The notes below the pieces were generated by a model that had not been told where the DNA came from, made no database searches, and was given only the letters and a program-made list of their open reading frames with translations. Position numbers and translations under genes: made by a program. From assembly GCA_934402155.1 (NCBI GenBank), contig CAKRTP010000033.1:1-16836 (forward strand): a DNA stretch of 16,836 nt. The letters run 5' to 3'. This document shows, piece after piece, positions 7,166 through 14,460 of the stretch (positions are counted from its first letter, which is position 1; each line of letters opens with the position of its first letter). Source of the stretch: an uncultured Blautia sp. Lineage in GTDB: Bacteria; Bacillota; Clostridia; Lachnospirales; Lachnospiraceae.

Positions 7166-8650
7166 TCAGATATAACTATACTGTCTTGTCACGGTAAATA
7201 CTTTATTTCTGTTTGCGTCGATGTCTATCGAAGCCTCTATCGCCTCAATACAGCAGTCCAGACGAAAATCATCTCTGCCCTTTGACTCACGGATACTGGC
7301 CTCGATCATGTCCATCCCACGTTCGAGTTTTTCTTTTTTGGATTGTGCCAGAAGCAGCACCTGAAGATAGTCCTCATAAGACATGCCATTTTCGGCAGTT
7401 TTTCTCTGACTGTCCAGACTTTCGAGAAGGTTTGGAAGATTCGACAGCGACAGCTGCCAGGTCGCCGCATTTTTTACAAGCGGTACCTTTCCTCCGTAAA
7501 ACAGTTCTCTGACATCCAGGATACTCTCTGCAAAAGACCAGCAAAGCAGAAGTGCTGCTTCTATAATGATTGCTGCCGGCGGTACAAGAAATCCTGTGGC
7601 TATTCCAAGTGCCAGCGTATGCATCTGGGCTCTTTTTGCCGCATCTGACATCAGATACGCCGCATTGATGCCTTCCCTGATCAGAAGCAGCCTGTTCGCA
7701 GTAAATCGGAGATTGTCTCTGTCATTATCGTTTGCACCAAGAAGATATTCCTGCTGATATTTCAGTCCGGAAGAAGCCGGTTTCTGATAATTTCCAAGAT
7801 GGTCCGTCAGATATTTCTGGAACAGGATCTGCGATGTCTGAGAAGAATCCTCTTCCTGATTTCCTGGCATGGACATCCCTTCCTCCAGTTTGCGCCTGGA
7901 CACAAGATTATTTGCAGAAATCTGTGCGTCTGAAATTCCTTTTGACGGCGGAACGACAAGATCCAGAATACTCATGGTACGGATTCTCTTTATTACCGGG
8001 ATCGGATTGATCGCATTATCGCTTTCTCCGTCCGAAAATCCATCTTCCCCGTCTTTGCTTTCCGCATCTTCGTCACTTTTTTTACCTTCTTTTTGGGCTG
8101 CTTCCTGGCTTTTATTGAAAGCGTCATTCATTTCCGAATCATAATCATTCAATGTTTCACCGTTTTCGGCCTTTTTACCATCTTCCTCTGCCTTTTTTGT
8201 CTTTTCTTCCTTGTCCTTCATATGATTCATAAGTGCCTTCACGCCCTGACTTCCCAGCGTGTCCTTCATACAGGAAACTGCCTGATGATAAAAAACTTCC
8301 CCATTCTGGTCTGTCGCCAGCCGATAGCCCGTGAAACCACCCTGTTTTATCCAGAGTTTCTGACTGTTCTGCTTCAATACAGGTCGTATATAGGATTCCA
8401 GATTATCGTAAATGGCTCCCAGATTCATTTCTGCTCCGCCCTGTGTCCCATCCAGAAAAAACAGGTCATAATCCTTAAGAAGCGACCGGTCATACTGACC
8501 AAACAGAGAGTACAGTCCAATATCCATCCCATTAAGAATCTGCGTTCTCGCTGCCGCTGCCTGTACTGACTGGATACTGGCTCCGACAAGTGACAGAAGG
8601 ATGCTGAGCACTAATGCCAGAAAAACTGTAATACTGCCTTTTTTATCCAT
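7166..8650 (-). CDS. DUF5702 protein of the Tad pilus cluster
   Basis: A 494-residue protein recognised as DUF5702 by its N-terminus MDKKGSITVFLALVLSILLS and its place after the pilin gene. The first helix (about 7-29) looks like a pseudopilin leader with Gly5/Ser6, but position +5 is Phe, not Glu. The rest should lie outside the membrane. It contains a long acidic, low-complexity stretch (about 145-215, rich in E, D, K, S), and a hydrophobic stretch at about 346-377 that may be a second membrane helix or a buried segment. DUF5702 proteins are common in Clostridia near tad genes, and resemble TadG-like minor components in placement; their role is not known. The ATG follows the flp stop by 15 nt, with only a weak ribosome site (CGGTG), so coupling to flp translation is possible. 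Confidence 0.85.
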   Translation of the reverse strand: MDKKGSITVFLALVLSILLSLVGASIQSVQAAAARTQILNGMDIGLYSLFGQYDRSLLKDYDLFFLDGTQGGAEMNLGAIYDNLESYIRPVLKQNSQKLWIKQGGFTGYRLATDQNGEVFYHQAVSCMKDTLGSQGVKALMNHMKDKEEKTKKAEEDGKKAENGETLNDYDSEMNDAFNKSQEAAQKEGKKSDEDAESKDGEDGFSDGESDNAINPIPVIKRIRTMSILDLVVPPSKGISDAQISANNLVSRRKLEEGMSMPGNQEEDSSQTSQILFQKYLTDHLGNYQKPASSGLKYQQEYLLGANDNDRDNLRFTANRLLLIREGINAAYLMSDAAKRAQMHTLALGIATGFLVPPAAIIIEAALLLCWSFAESILDVRELFYGGKVPLVKNAATWQLSLSNLPNLLESLDSQRKTAENGMSYEDYLQVLLLAQSKKEKLERGMDMIEASIRESKGRDDFRLDCCIEAIEASIDIDANRNKVFTVTRQYSYI

Positions 8651-8665
8651 AGGCTGTGCACCGGT

Positions 8666-8845
8666 TCAGATAGAATTACTCTGTTTCGTGATCTTGCTGA
8701 GAATTGAATTTACCAGATTTGTAAGCTGTTCCTTAAAAATAATGACCAGACTGATCAGTACCACCAGGATCAGAATGATTTCCACAACACCTACTGCATC
8801 CTCTTCTCTTATAAATCCTCTCGCCGTTTCTATTAGATTTCTCAT
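8666..8845 (-). CDS. flp: Flp/Flp1-like major pilin
   Basis: A 59-residue pilin precursor, the expected size for Flp-type subunits. A short, charged N-terminus (ETARGFIREEDAVG) is followed by a long hydrophobic helix beginning VVEIILILVVLISLVIIF, with Glu22 early in the helix, and a short polar tail. This matches the Gram-positive Flp1-like family. Gly19 is a possible cleavage point, but Glu would then be at +3 rather than +5, so the processing site is uncertain. In-frame ATGs also lie at 8860 and 8851. The ribosome site GGGAGG is 7 nt before the ATG at 8845 and overlaps the region between the others, so 8845 is the start. It is preceded by 36 nt without a gene. It would be the main fibre subunit polymerised by TadA with TadB and TadC. 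Confidence 0.9.
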   Translation of the reverse strand: MRNLIETARGFIREEDAVGVVEIILILVVLISLVIIFKEQLTNLVNSILSKITKQSNSI

Positions 8846-8881
8846 ATACATACCTCCCATTAATCAGATAAACATTCAATT

Positions 8882-9916
8882 TCATTGCCCATAAAATGAA
8901 AGAAATGCAGGGATCATAATGATTGCCATGACCACTATAAGCATCATGATCATCGGCACAAGAAGCTTCGTAGCTGCCGCCTCACCAAGAACTCTTGCTT
9001 TTCGTTTACGTTCATCCCAGGCTTCCATTGCCTCCTGTTCCAGAAGATCTGCCATGTGCCTGCTTCCTTTCTGAAGGTTCTGGATCAGAATCGTGGAAAA
9101 TGTTTTGTATTTCATCTGACCACAACGCTCTCCAAAGCGACGATAAGCTTCCAGTTCTGCCACGCCACTATCCATCTCGCGACATGCAGTTACGATCATC
9201 TCGTAGGCAAAATGTCCCTTAACGGCTTCTGCTCTCATGTAATCAGACGCGATTTTCTGAAATGCCCGTCTTGCAGTCATCCCCGCCTGGATCAGAAGTG
9301 TAAATTTCAGGATCAGCGGCGGATAGTCCATCATAAGCTGCTCCGAACGTTTCGCCAGTGTCTCCTGCTCCTCCTTCGCTTTTTTGAGCATAAGTACAAA
9401 GGCTGCAAAAAAACTTAATGCCGCGATCAGATTTCCTGTATTATCTCCCGGTTTCCGCCACTCCAGCTTCTGCCCGTTCCACTCATCCGGAAGATAATAA
9501 TAATCCGGATCTTCCCTCGCTTCGTTATACTTCTCAATGGCCTCTCTGAGTTCTTTTTTTCTGGCTTCCTCCGGTGTCTCTTCTTTCTCCGTCTTTTCGG
9601 GCGGACTTTCCTCTTCACTTTCCTTCTCCGGAACCTGAACCTGAACTTTCTCCGGATCCTCTCCGTCTACAGAGACCTGAAATTCCTCTGTATATGCACC
9701 TGAATTTTCCTTTTCAAGGCGGTATCCCTCCGTATAGACTTCACGGCCTCCGCCTGTCAGTGTCAGTGCTGTCCCAAGAAGGTTTCCGCAGACAGCCACC
9801 AGAAGGAACAGCCTGACACTTTCCCGGTCCGCCAGTCCATCCAGTTGAAGCCACCCTGTCTTCCAGCCAAGAACGATCCCTGCAATAACAACAAAGATAA
9901 CAATATGTATCCACAT
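8882..9916 (-). CDS. tadC: TadC-like platform protein with acidic insert
   Basis: A 344-residue inner-membrane platform protein. The C-terminal half (about 196-340) is a type II secretion F domain (MMDYPPLILKFTLLIQAGMT, LGEAAATKLLVPMIMML), ending in a hydrophobic helix. TadC partners TadB under the TadA motor. The N-terminal half is unusual: helices at about 4-18 and 35-53, then about 105 residues of very acidic sequence (57-158: EVYTEGYRLEKE, VQVQVPEKESEEE, DYYYLPDEWNG), then a helix at about 161-178. The charge suggests that the insert lies outside. Start: a TTG at 9928 also opens the frame, but the ATG at 9916 has GAGGTG 4 nt upstream and begins 1 nt after the TadB stop, so it is chosen. 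Confidence 0.9.
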   Translation of the reverse strand: MWIHIVIFVVIAGIVLGWKTGWLQLDGLADRESVRLFLLVAVCGNLLGTALTLTGGGREVYTEGYRLEKENSGAYTEEFQVSVDGEDPEKVQVQVPEKESEEESPPEKTEKEETPEEARKKELREAIEKYNEAREDPDYYYLPDEWNGQKLEWRKPGDNTGNLIAALSFFAAFVLMLKKAKEEQETLAKRSEQLMMDYPPLILKFTLLIQAGMTARRAFQKIASDYMRAEAVKGHFAYEMIVTACREMDSGVAELEAYRRFGERCGQMKYKTFSTILIQNLQKGSRHMADLLEQEAMEAWDERKRKARVLGEAAATKLLVPMIMMLIVVMAIIMIPAFLSFYGQ

Positions 9917-9917
9917 C

Positions 9918-10661
9918 TCACACCTCAATATCTACAATTTTTCTTCCAAGCCAGTAAGAAAAAACATAGATTCCAAGACACATTGTCATAGCACAGATAC
10001 CAAACGGATTCCCGTACAACACTCCAAGAAATCCGGGCGAAGTCAGTTTCAGATAAAGAATGATCCCTACAGGCATCAGACTCATAACCATCTGTTCTGC
10101 TTTTTTTGCCGCAAGTGTCGTCTCGATCTCTTTTTTTACATCGATCTTATCTCCCAGCATTCTTGCAGAAGTCTGAATGATCCGTGACATATCTCCTCCT
10201 GTTCTTTTTGCCGTATAAAAAACTGCTGCAAAATTCTCCATATCTTCGATTCCACAGCGTTCACCCAGGCTGCTGAACAGTTCTTCAACCGGCACACTGA
10301 CTTTAAGCTGGCTTTCCATATATCGGAATTCTTTTACGATATCTGCATCTTCCGGATACATTCTCTCAAGATCTCTTGCGCTTGCCGACACGGCATTTTC
10401 CACTGAATAACCGGCCTGCACCGATACGCTCAGTGCATTCAGTGCGTCCTTGAACTGATAATTCAGATTTTTCTTCCGTTCACGGATAAGCTGCTTTTTT
10501 TTCATTTTCAGAAATACCACTGTCACGGGTATTGTCATCAGCATCAGCCATTTGTTCTGATAGAAAAGATAGTCCAGAGCCCCACAGAGCAGAACACTCT
10601 GTATCAGATACTTTGCAGTCTCTTTCCCTGAAAAATGATATTCTCTGTAATCTTGCTTCAT
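9918..10661 (-). CDS. tadB: TadB-like platform protein
   Basis: A 247-residue type II secretion F family membrane protein. Two N-terminal helices (about 18-52) come before the cytosolic F domain (about 66-190), with ALSVSVQAGYSVENAV (76-91) and TAKRTGGDMSRII (150-162). Two further helices follow (about 191-212 and 219-238). Together with TadC it forms the platform that couples TadA ATP hydrolysis to pilin assembly. The ATG overlaps the TadA stop as ATGA, so translation is coupled and the subunit ratio is probably set this way. Length and motifs are normal for Gram-positive TadB. Confidence 0.93.
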   Translation of the reverse strand: MKQDYREYHFSGKETAKYLIQSVLLCGALDYLFYQNKWLMLMTIPVTVVFLKMKKKQLIRERKKNLNYQFKDALNALSVSVQAGYSVENAVSASARDLERMYPEDADIVKEFRYMESQLKVSVPVEELFSSLGERCGIEDMENFAAVFYTAKRTGGDMSRIIQTSARMLGDKIDVKKEIETTLAAKKAEQMVMSLMPVGIILYLKLTSPGFLGVLYGNPFGICAMTMCLGIYVFSYWLGRKIVDIEV

Positions 10662-11848
10662 ATTTCCACTCCTGCCCGGACCAGCTTTTCCCTGTTCAGA
10701 AGTTCTGCCTTCTGCACAAGACCTTTTCCCTCCTGCCAGCGATAAAGTGTCCTGGTTTTTATTTCATGATCCTCAAATCCACAAACTTCTGTGATCTCCA
10801 ACACCTTACGGCTTTTGTCCCTCATTCGACCGAGATGGATCAGAATATCCACCCCTGATGCGATCTGTCTTCGAATCGCCTCCAGTGGAAGATCCACGCC
10901 CATCAGAGTCATCGTTTCCAGACGTGACAGCATATCCTGCGCTGAATTTGCATGAGCCGTACTCAGACTTCCTTCATGTCCCGTATTCAGAGCCTGCAGC
11001 ATATCAACTGCCTCACCACCTCGAACCTCGCCCACCACGATCCTGTCTGGACGCATTCGAAGCGCAGTTTTTATCAGGTCTCTTATCGTGATCGAAGTGC
11101 CTCCGTCAACATTGGCCATCTTTGCCTCCAGACGGACCAGATTTTCCACGCCCTGAATCTTCAGTTCTGCATTATCCTCGATCGTGATCAGTCTTTCATC
11201 TTTTGGGATATAATTGGACAATGCCCCCAGAAATGTAGTTTTCCCACTGCCTGTTCCGCCGCCGATGACCATGGAATATCTCGCCTTTACAAGCACTGCC
11301 AGAAACTGTGCACATTCAGGCGGCAGGCTTCCAAGAGAGATCAGCTTTTCCATAGTGATCGGCGTGTCCGGAAATCTTCTGATCGTAAGAATCGGTCCTT
11401 CCAGTGCTACCGGACGGATCACTGCATTCACCCTCGCTCCGTTATCAAGACGTGCATCACAGATCGGCATGGATTCATTGATAACTCTGTTGCATTTTCC
11501 GACGATCTGCTGAATGACATCTTCCAGCTTTTCTCTGGAAGTAAAGCCTTTTTCCCATTTTTTAAGTTTTCCGGCCCGCTCCACAAAAATATTATCCGGA
11601 CCATTTACCATGATCTCCGTCACAGAATCATCATCGATCAGTTCCTGCAAGACATCCAGTTTTCGTACGGAATAAAAAAGTTCCTGACGAAGCTGCACTT
11701 TCTCCTTCAATGAAAGAGCCGATTCTCTCATTCCGTTCAGAAGCAGATCATCAATCTCCTCCAGAATTTCCTGATCAGACAGTTCCCGCGCCAGATCCAG
11801 TTTCTCCATCAGACGCCGGCGAAGCATCCTGAATCTGTCACTGCTCAT
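10658..11848 (-). CDS. tadA: TadA/CpaF-type assembly ATPase
   Basis: A 396-residue hexameric ATPase of the secretion VirB11/CpaF class that powers pilus extension, and in some systems also retraction. After an N-terminal helical region (1-70) comes the family domain DDDSVTEIMVNGPDNIFVE (72-90). Walker A is GGGTGSGKTT (196-205). The Asp box is ITIEDNAEL (221-229), Walker B is RIVVGEVRGGEA (269-280) and the His box is TGHEGSLSTAHANS (289-302). All catalytic residues look intact. Start: AGGAG 7 nt before the ATG; the first 11 nt overlap the end of the TadZ gene. It is a cytosolic protein docking on TadB and TadC. The call is secure. Confidence 0.97.
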   Translation of the reverse strand: MSSDRFRMLRRRLMEKLDLARELSDQEILEEIDDLLLNGMRESALSLKEKVQLRQELFYSVRKLDVLQELIDDDSVTEIMVNGPDNIFVERAGKLKKWEKGFTSREKLEDVIQQIVGKCNRVINESMPICDARLDNGARVNAVIRPVALEGPILTIRRFPDTPITMEKLISLGSLPPECAQFLAVLVKARYSMVIGGGTGSGKTTFLGALSNYIPKDERLITIEDNAELKIQGVENLVRLEAKMANVDGGTSITIRDLIKTALRMRPDRIVVGEVRGGEAVDMLQALNTGHEGSLSTAHANSAQDMLSRLETMTLMGVDLPLEAIRRQIASGVDILIHLGRMRDKSRKVLEITEVCGFEDHEIKTRTLYRWQEGKGLVQKAELLNREKLVRAGVEI

Positions 11849-12860
11849 GTGAAATCTCCTTTCCCAGAAGTTCTCTCACATAATTTCCAAGCGGACTCCA
11901 GATCAGAGATTCGGGATAATCCGCACCTCCTGATTCTCCCATACAGAAAGGAAATTCCATTCTTACTATCTTTTCAGATATCTGAGGATACTCCTTCAGT
12001 TCCAGAAGTTTTTCAAACTGCCGTATCTTACTCCTCGAGACGCTATCTGTACAGACAGGCATATAAATGACTTTGCACAGATCCAGCAGCTGAAAAAGTT
12101 CCTCGATTCCATTCCCCACATCCACCACGATCACTTCATATGTCCCGTGAAGTGCAAGTTCCTGAAAAAGATATTCCCAGTCCTTATATGATGTTCCCCT
12201 GATATCTTCCGGGGACTGAACCGGCGGGATAAAATCAAGCTGTCCTGTATTTTGGACCATACTGTTCAGTTTCATGATCACTCCGGGGTTTTTCTGACGG
12301 ACATAGTAGAGCAGATCACTGAGTGTGAAGGCAAAACTTTTCTGCAGCAATTCCTCGAAGCCCGAATATTCCTCCATATTCAGATAAAGAACTGTCTTTT
12401 CCTCGCTTAGTATCTGACCGAGCGTCCATGCAAAAGAAGTCTTGAGACACCGTCCCAGCGGAGAATATACTCCAATGATCTCTGTCTTTTTTCTCAGTGC
12501 GGGATTCTCCATCGGGAAAGCAGTTTTTTCTTCACCGTAACAGGCCATCACTTCTCTGAGGATTTCTGCCGAAGACTGGTATTTATATACTTCCGCATAA
12601 ATATCCAGTTCCTCCGGTTTTGTTCCTTCAGTGAGTATCACGATCTTACCGATATTCAGTTCCCGTACTTCTCTGCACATGGCATCTACGGAGATAAGCA
12701 AAAGTTCAATGTGCTTTTCTCTGGCGCAGACAGCCAGACTCTCCACACTGGTAAATGCCTGGATCTCAAATGGCAGATTATTTTTCCGATTGAGATATTC
12801 CATGAAATTCCGGGCATATTCCGCCTCAAGATCACAGACTGCAAAAATTTGTTTTTTCAA
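11838..12860 (-). CDS. TadZ/CpaE-like atypical ParA-family protein
   Basis: A 340-residue protein. Residues 1-105 look like a receiver-type domain (KQIFAVCDLEAEYARNFMEYL, HIELLLISVDAM). Residues 125-330 look like a MinD/ParA-type NTPase, with YEVIVVDVGNG (241-251) as the Walker B region. The P-loop is degenerate: VYSPLGRCLKTSFA (131-144), with Leu139 where a Gly precedes the Lys in KGGxGKT. Reduced or lost ATPase activity is known for TadZ proteins, which place the Tad machine at a cell site. Start: TTG at 12860, overlapping the upstream stop as TTGA, with AGGAGGT 5 nt upstream. The overlap with both neighbours supports coupled expression. The TadZ call rests on fold, place and size. Confidence 0.86.
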   Translation of the reverse strand: MKKQIFAVCDLEAEYARNFMEYLNRKNNLPFEIQAFTSVESLAVCAREKHIELLLISVDAMCREVRELNIGKIVILTEGTKPEELDIYAEVYKYQSSAEILREVMACYGEEKTAFPMENPALRKKTEIIGVYSPLGRCLKTSFAWTLGQILSEEKTVLYLNMEEYSGFEELLQKSFAFTLSDLLYYVRQKNPGVIMKLNSMVQNTGQLDFIPPVQSPEDIRGTSYKDWEYLFQELALHGTYEVIVVDVGNGIEELFQLLDLCKVIYMPVCTDSVSRSKIRQFEKLLELKEYPQISEKIVRMEFPFCMGESGGADYPESLIWSPLGNYVRELLGKEISHEQ

Positions 12861-13351
12861 TATAAACCTCCTGCATAAAGCATCACACTCATAAATATAG
12901 GAATCGTAAAGTGAATATTTTCCAATGCATTTCCTCTTTGATAGTAGGGCTTTGGACTGCCTGTCTGAAAATATTCTCTGATGTATGCCGCCAGATACGC
13001 CATTCTCTGCAAAAATCCTCCACAGCCGATCAGAACAGCAAGTGAAATCCCGGCCCCGCTAAGAAAAGAAAACCAGATGCACCACAGGATTTTTGCAGGT
13101 CCCATGATTCCTCCCAGTGCACAGAATACTTTAATATCACCTGGACCAAGCAGCCGAAAATAGAACATCCATCCAAGAACTGCCAGCGGCATCAAAGTTC
13201 CAGGTACAAAGCTCATGAGACCTGAAAATCCTTTTTTCCAGAGACAATATCCTGCTCCGGCAAAAAGTGAACACAAAATCCAGCTGTTTTTTACCTGCAT
13301 TCTGCGAAGATCCATGATCACAGATACACCTGTGATCGTCAGAAGCAGCAT
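12857..13351 (-). CDS. A24 prepilin peptidase, first copy (TadV-like)
   Basis: A 164-residue membrane aspartyl protease opening the tad operon. Catalytic Asp14 is in VIMDLRRMQVKN and Asp72 in GPGDIKVF (69-76). Some six hydrophobic segments are visible, the last being PIFMSVMLYAGGLY. It should cleave the leader peptide of Flp and perhaps of TadE prepilins. Start is uncertain: the ATG at 13351 has no close ribosome site. A strong AGGAGG lies 23 nt upstream, and 11 nt after it stands an in-frame ATT (13363), which could be a rare start adding four residues (IAEQ). No other ATG, GTG or TTG lies between the in-frame stop and 13351. It begins after the leader with two inverted repeats. The second A24 copy at 5892-6302 is shorter. 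Confidence 0.9.
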   Translation of the reverse strand: MLLLTITGVSVIMDLRRMQVKNSWILCSLFAGAGYCLWKKGFSGLMSFVPGTLMPLAVLGWMFYFRLLGPGDIKVFCALGGIMGPAKILWCIWFSFLSGAGISLAVLIGCGGFLQRMAYLAAYIREYFQTGSPKPYYQRGNALENIHFTIPIFMSVMLYAGGLY

Positions 13352-13419
13352 TTGTTCAGCAATAAAAAAATCCGCCTCCTTACTGTTAATAATTTAATTA
13401 CATAAAAAATGGGATTGTT

Positions 13420-13435
13420 CCGTCAGATCTGACGG
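13420..13435. promoter_or_regulatory. Perfect 16-bp palindrome in the tad leader
   Basis: CCGTCAGATCTGACGG is perfectly self-complementary. It lies about 25-40 nt into the predicted tad transcript. It could be an operator for a dimeric regulator or a short hairpin (6-bp stem, 4-nt loop) in the mRNA. No T-run follows directly (a run of six T begins 10 nt later on the minus strand), so a terminator is unlikely. Confidence 0.6.
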
Positions 13436-13442
13436 TGGGAAT

Positions 13443-13459
13443 ACCAGATGATTTCTGGT
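13443..13459. promoter_or_regulatory. Inverted repeat at the 5' end of the tad transcript
   Basis: ACCAGA, 5 nt, TCTGGT: a 6-bp dyad directly at the predicted start of the tad mRNA (near 13460). It shares the half-site CAGA/TCTG with the 16-bp palindrome beside it. It could be an operator overlapping the transcription start or a 5'-stabilising hairpin. Confidence 0.45.
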
Positions 13460-13466
13460 GAGTCTT

Positions 13467-13496
13467 ATTATAGTCTTCTGTTCTGTCTTTTGTAAA
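13467..13496 (-). promoter_or_regulatory. Predicted sigma-A promoter of the tad operon
   Basis: On the minus strand TTTACA (13491-13496, 5 of 6), 18-nt spacer, then a perfect TATAAT (13467-13472). The transcript would begin near 13460, leaving about 110 nt of leader before the first gene. This is the best minus-strand promoter in the region, and no comparable one was seen inside the operon. Confidence 0.7.
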
Positions 13497-13583
13497 GAAG
13501 ATTCGTTCGCCAAATCAGGACAGCAGAATTCCTTATGATTCTGTTTTTTTTATAAATTTATTCTTATCTTCGCGTCAGAGTTA

Positions 13584-13612
13584 TTGAAGTTTTCTGAGGG
13601 CTTTTGTATAAT
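13584..13612 (+). promoter_or_regulatory. Predicted sigma-A promoter of the acetyltransferase-lipoprotein unit
   Basis: TTGAAG (13584-13589), 17-nt spacer, perfect TATAAT (13607-13612), preceded by a T/A-rich stretch (13541-13569) that may act as an UP element. Transcription would start near 13619. It is divergent from the tad promoter, with about 90 nt between the -35 boxes. Confidence 0.7.
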
Positions 13613-13623
13613 ATGGCTATCTG

Positions 13624-13640
13624 TCCTGTATTTCACAGGA
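13624..13640. promoter_or_regulatory. Inverted repeat just after the acetyltransferase transcription start
   Basis: TCCTGT, ATTTC, ACAGGA: a 6-bp dyad with a 5-nt centre, extendable by one G-T and one T-A pair. It lies about 5-20 nt after the predicted start. Placement fits a repressor operator or a 5' hairpin; no regulator can be named. Confidence 0.4.
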
Positions 13641-13698
13641 TATGCACAGATTTAAACACTGAAAGATCAAAGAAGTTTTGAAACGGGAGGCACTTTTC

Positions 13699-14460
13699 AT
13701 GGAAAAAAACATCAAAAAAATCGAAGATATGTCACTGAATGCCTGGCCCTCTCACAAAGTAGAGCTCTATGACGGTTGGATCCTGCGATTTTCTTATTTC
13801 TATACACACCGTACCAACAGTGTGGAGCAATTCGGGATTTCCACCCTTCCATGGCGTGAAAAAGTCTCCTACTGCGAGAATGTCTACAGGCGTCTGGGAT
13901 CACCTGCCATCTTCAAGATCAGCCCCCTGGTTTCACCGGACTTCGACTATACCCTGGAAAATCGCGGTTATGAGATACAGCATATAACCGAGGTCATGAC
14001 ACTTGACCTTGATAATGCAGACCTCAGTGCCTCCTGTCTGGATGTAACTCTCACGGATGAGATTCCTGATATCTGGATCACCAGCCTGTTCGACCTCAAG
14101 AAAATGACAAATCCGATCCACCGCGCAGTAGTCCCGTCCATGTACCGTGCAATTCCAAAAGAGACAGTCTGTGCCTCCATCTGGAAAAACGGCAGGATCG
14201 TTGCCACCGGTCTTGGTATCCTGGATCGCGATTATATTGGCATCTACGCGATCCATGTCAAGGAAAATTACCGCGGTCAGGGATTTGCCCGTCAAATCTG
14301 CACCGCTCTCCTCAACGAAGGCATGGCAAAAGGAGCCCAGAATGCCTATCTTCAGGTAGTCAAGGGAAACACACCCGCCAAAAGACTCTATGCTTCTCTT
14401 GGCTTTACAGATTTCTATACTTACTGGTTCCGTGTTCAGCCACAGGGAGGAACAGAATGA
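13699..14460 (+). CDS. GNAT-family N-acetyltransferase
   Basis: A 253-residue protein. The C-terminal GNAT fold (about 115-245) has the acetyl-CoA-binding motif A in IYAIHVKENYRGQGFARQI, with the R-x-x-G-x-A pattern at 192-197, and the late motif NTPAKRLYASLGF (224-236). The N-terminal half (NAWPSHKVELYDGWILRF, HRTNSV) resembles the first half of two-domain GNAT proteins such as those like Mycobacterium Rv0428c. It should move an acetyl group from acetyl-CoA to an amine; the substrate is unknown. The frame opens at a TTG at 13678, but GGGAGG (13685-13690) lies 8 nt before the ATG at 13699, which is chosen. Its stop overlaps the start of the lipoprotein as ATGA, so the two are co-translated. 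Confidence 0.9.
   Translation: MEKNIKKIEDMSLNAWPSHKVELYDGWILRFSYFYTHRTNSVEQFGISTLPWREKVSYCENVYRRLGSPAIFKISPLVSPDFDYTLENRGYEIQHITEVMTLDLDNADLSASCLDVTLTDEIPDIWITSLFDLKKMTNPIHRAVVPSMYRAIPKETVCASIWKNGRIVATGLGILDRDYIGIYAIHVKENYRGQGFARQICTALLNEGMAKGAQNAYLQVVKGNTPAKRLYASLGFTDFYTYWFRVQPQGGTE

Noticed and set aside
6580..7197. Plus-strand open frame of 205 codons
   Set aside because: Antisense to the TadE-like gene; Cys/His/Phe-rich without a domain or ribosome site.
10952..11713. Plus-strand open frame of 253 codons
   Set aside because: Antisense to tadA, including its Walker motifs; composition is biased and no ribosome site is seen.
13410..13435. Attenuator-type terminator in the tad leader
   Set aside because: The palindrome is followed by nine non-T bases before A and six T, so standard Rho-independent termination is unlikely.
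13400..13460. Riboswitch (for example c-di-GMP) in the tad leader
   Set aside because: The leader has simple inverted repeats but none of the conserved core sequences of GEMM-I or GEMM-II that I could recognise, and it is short.
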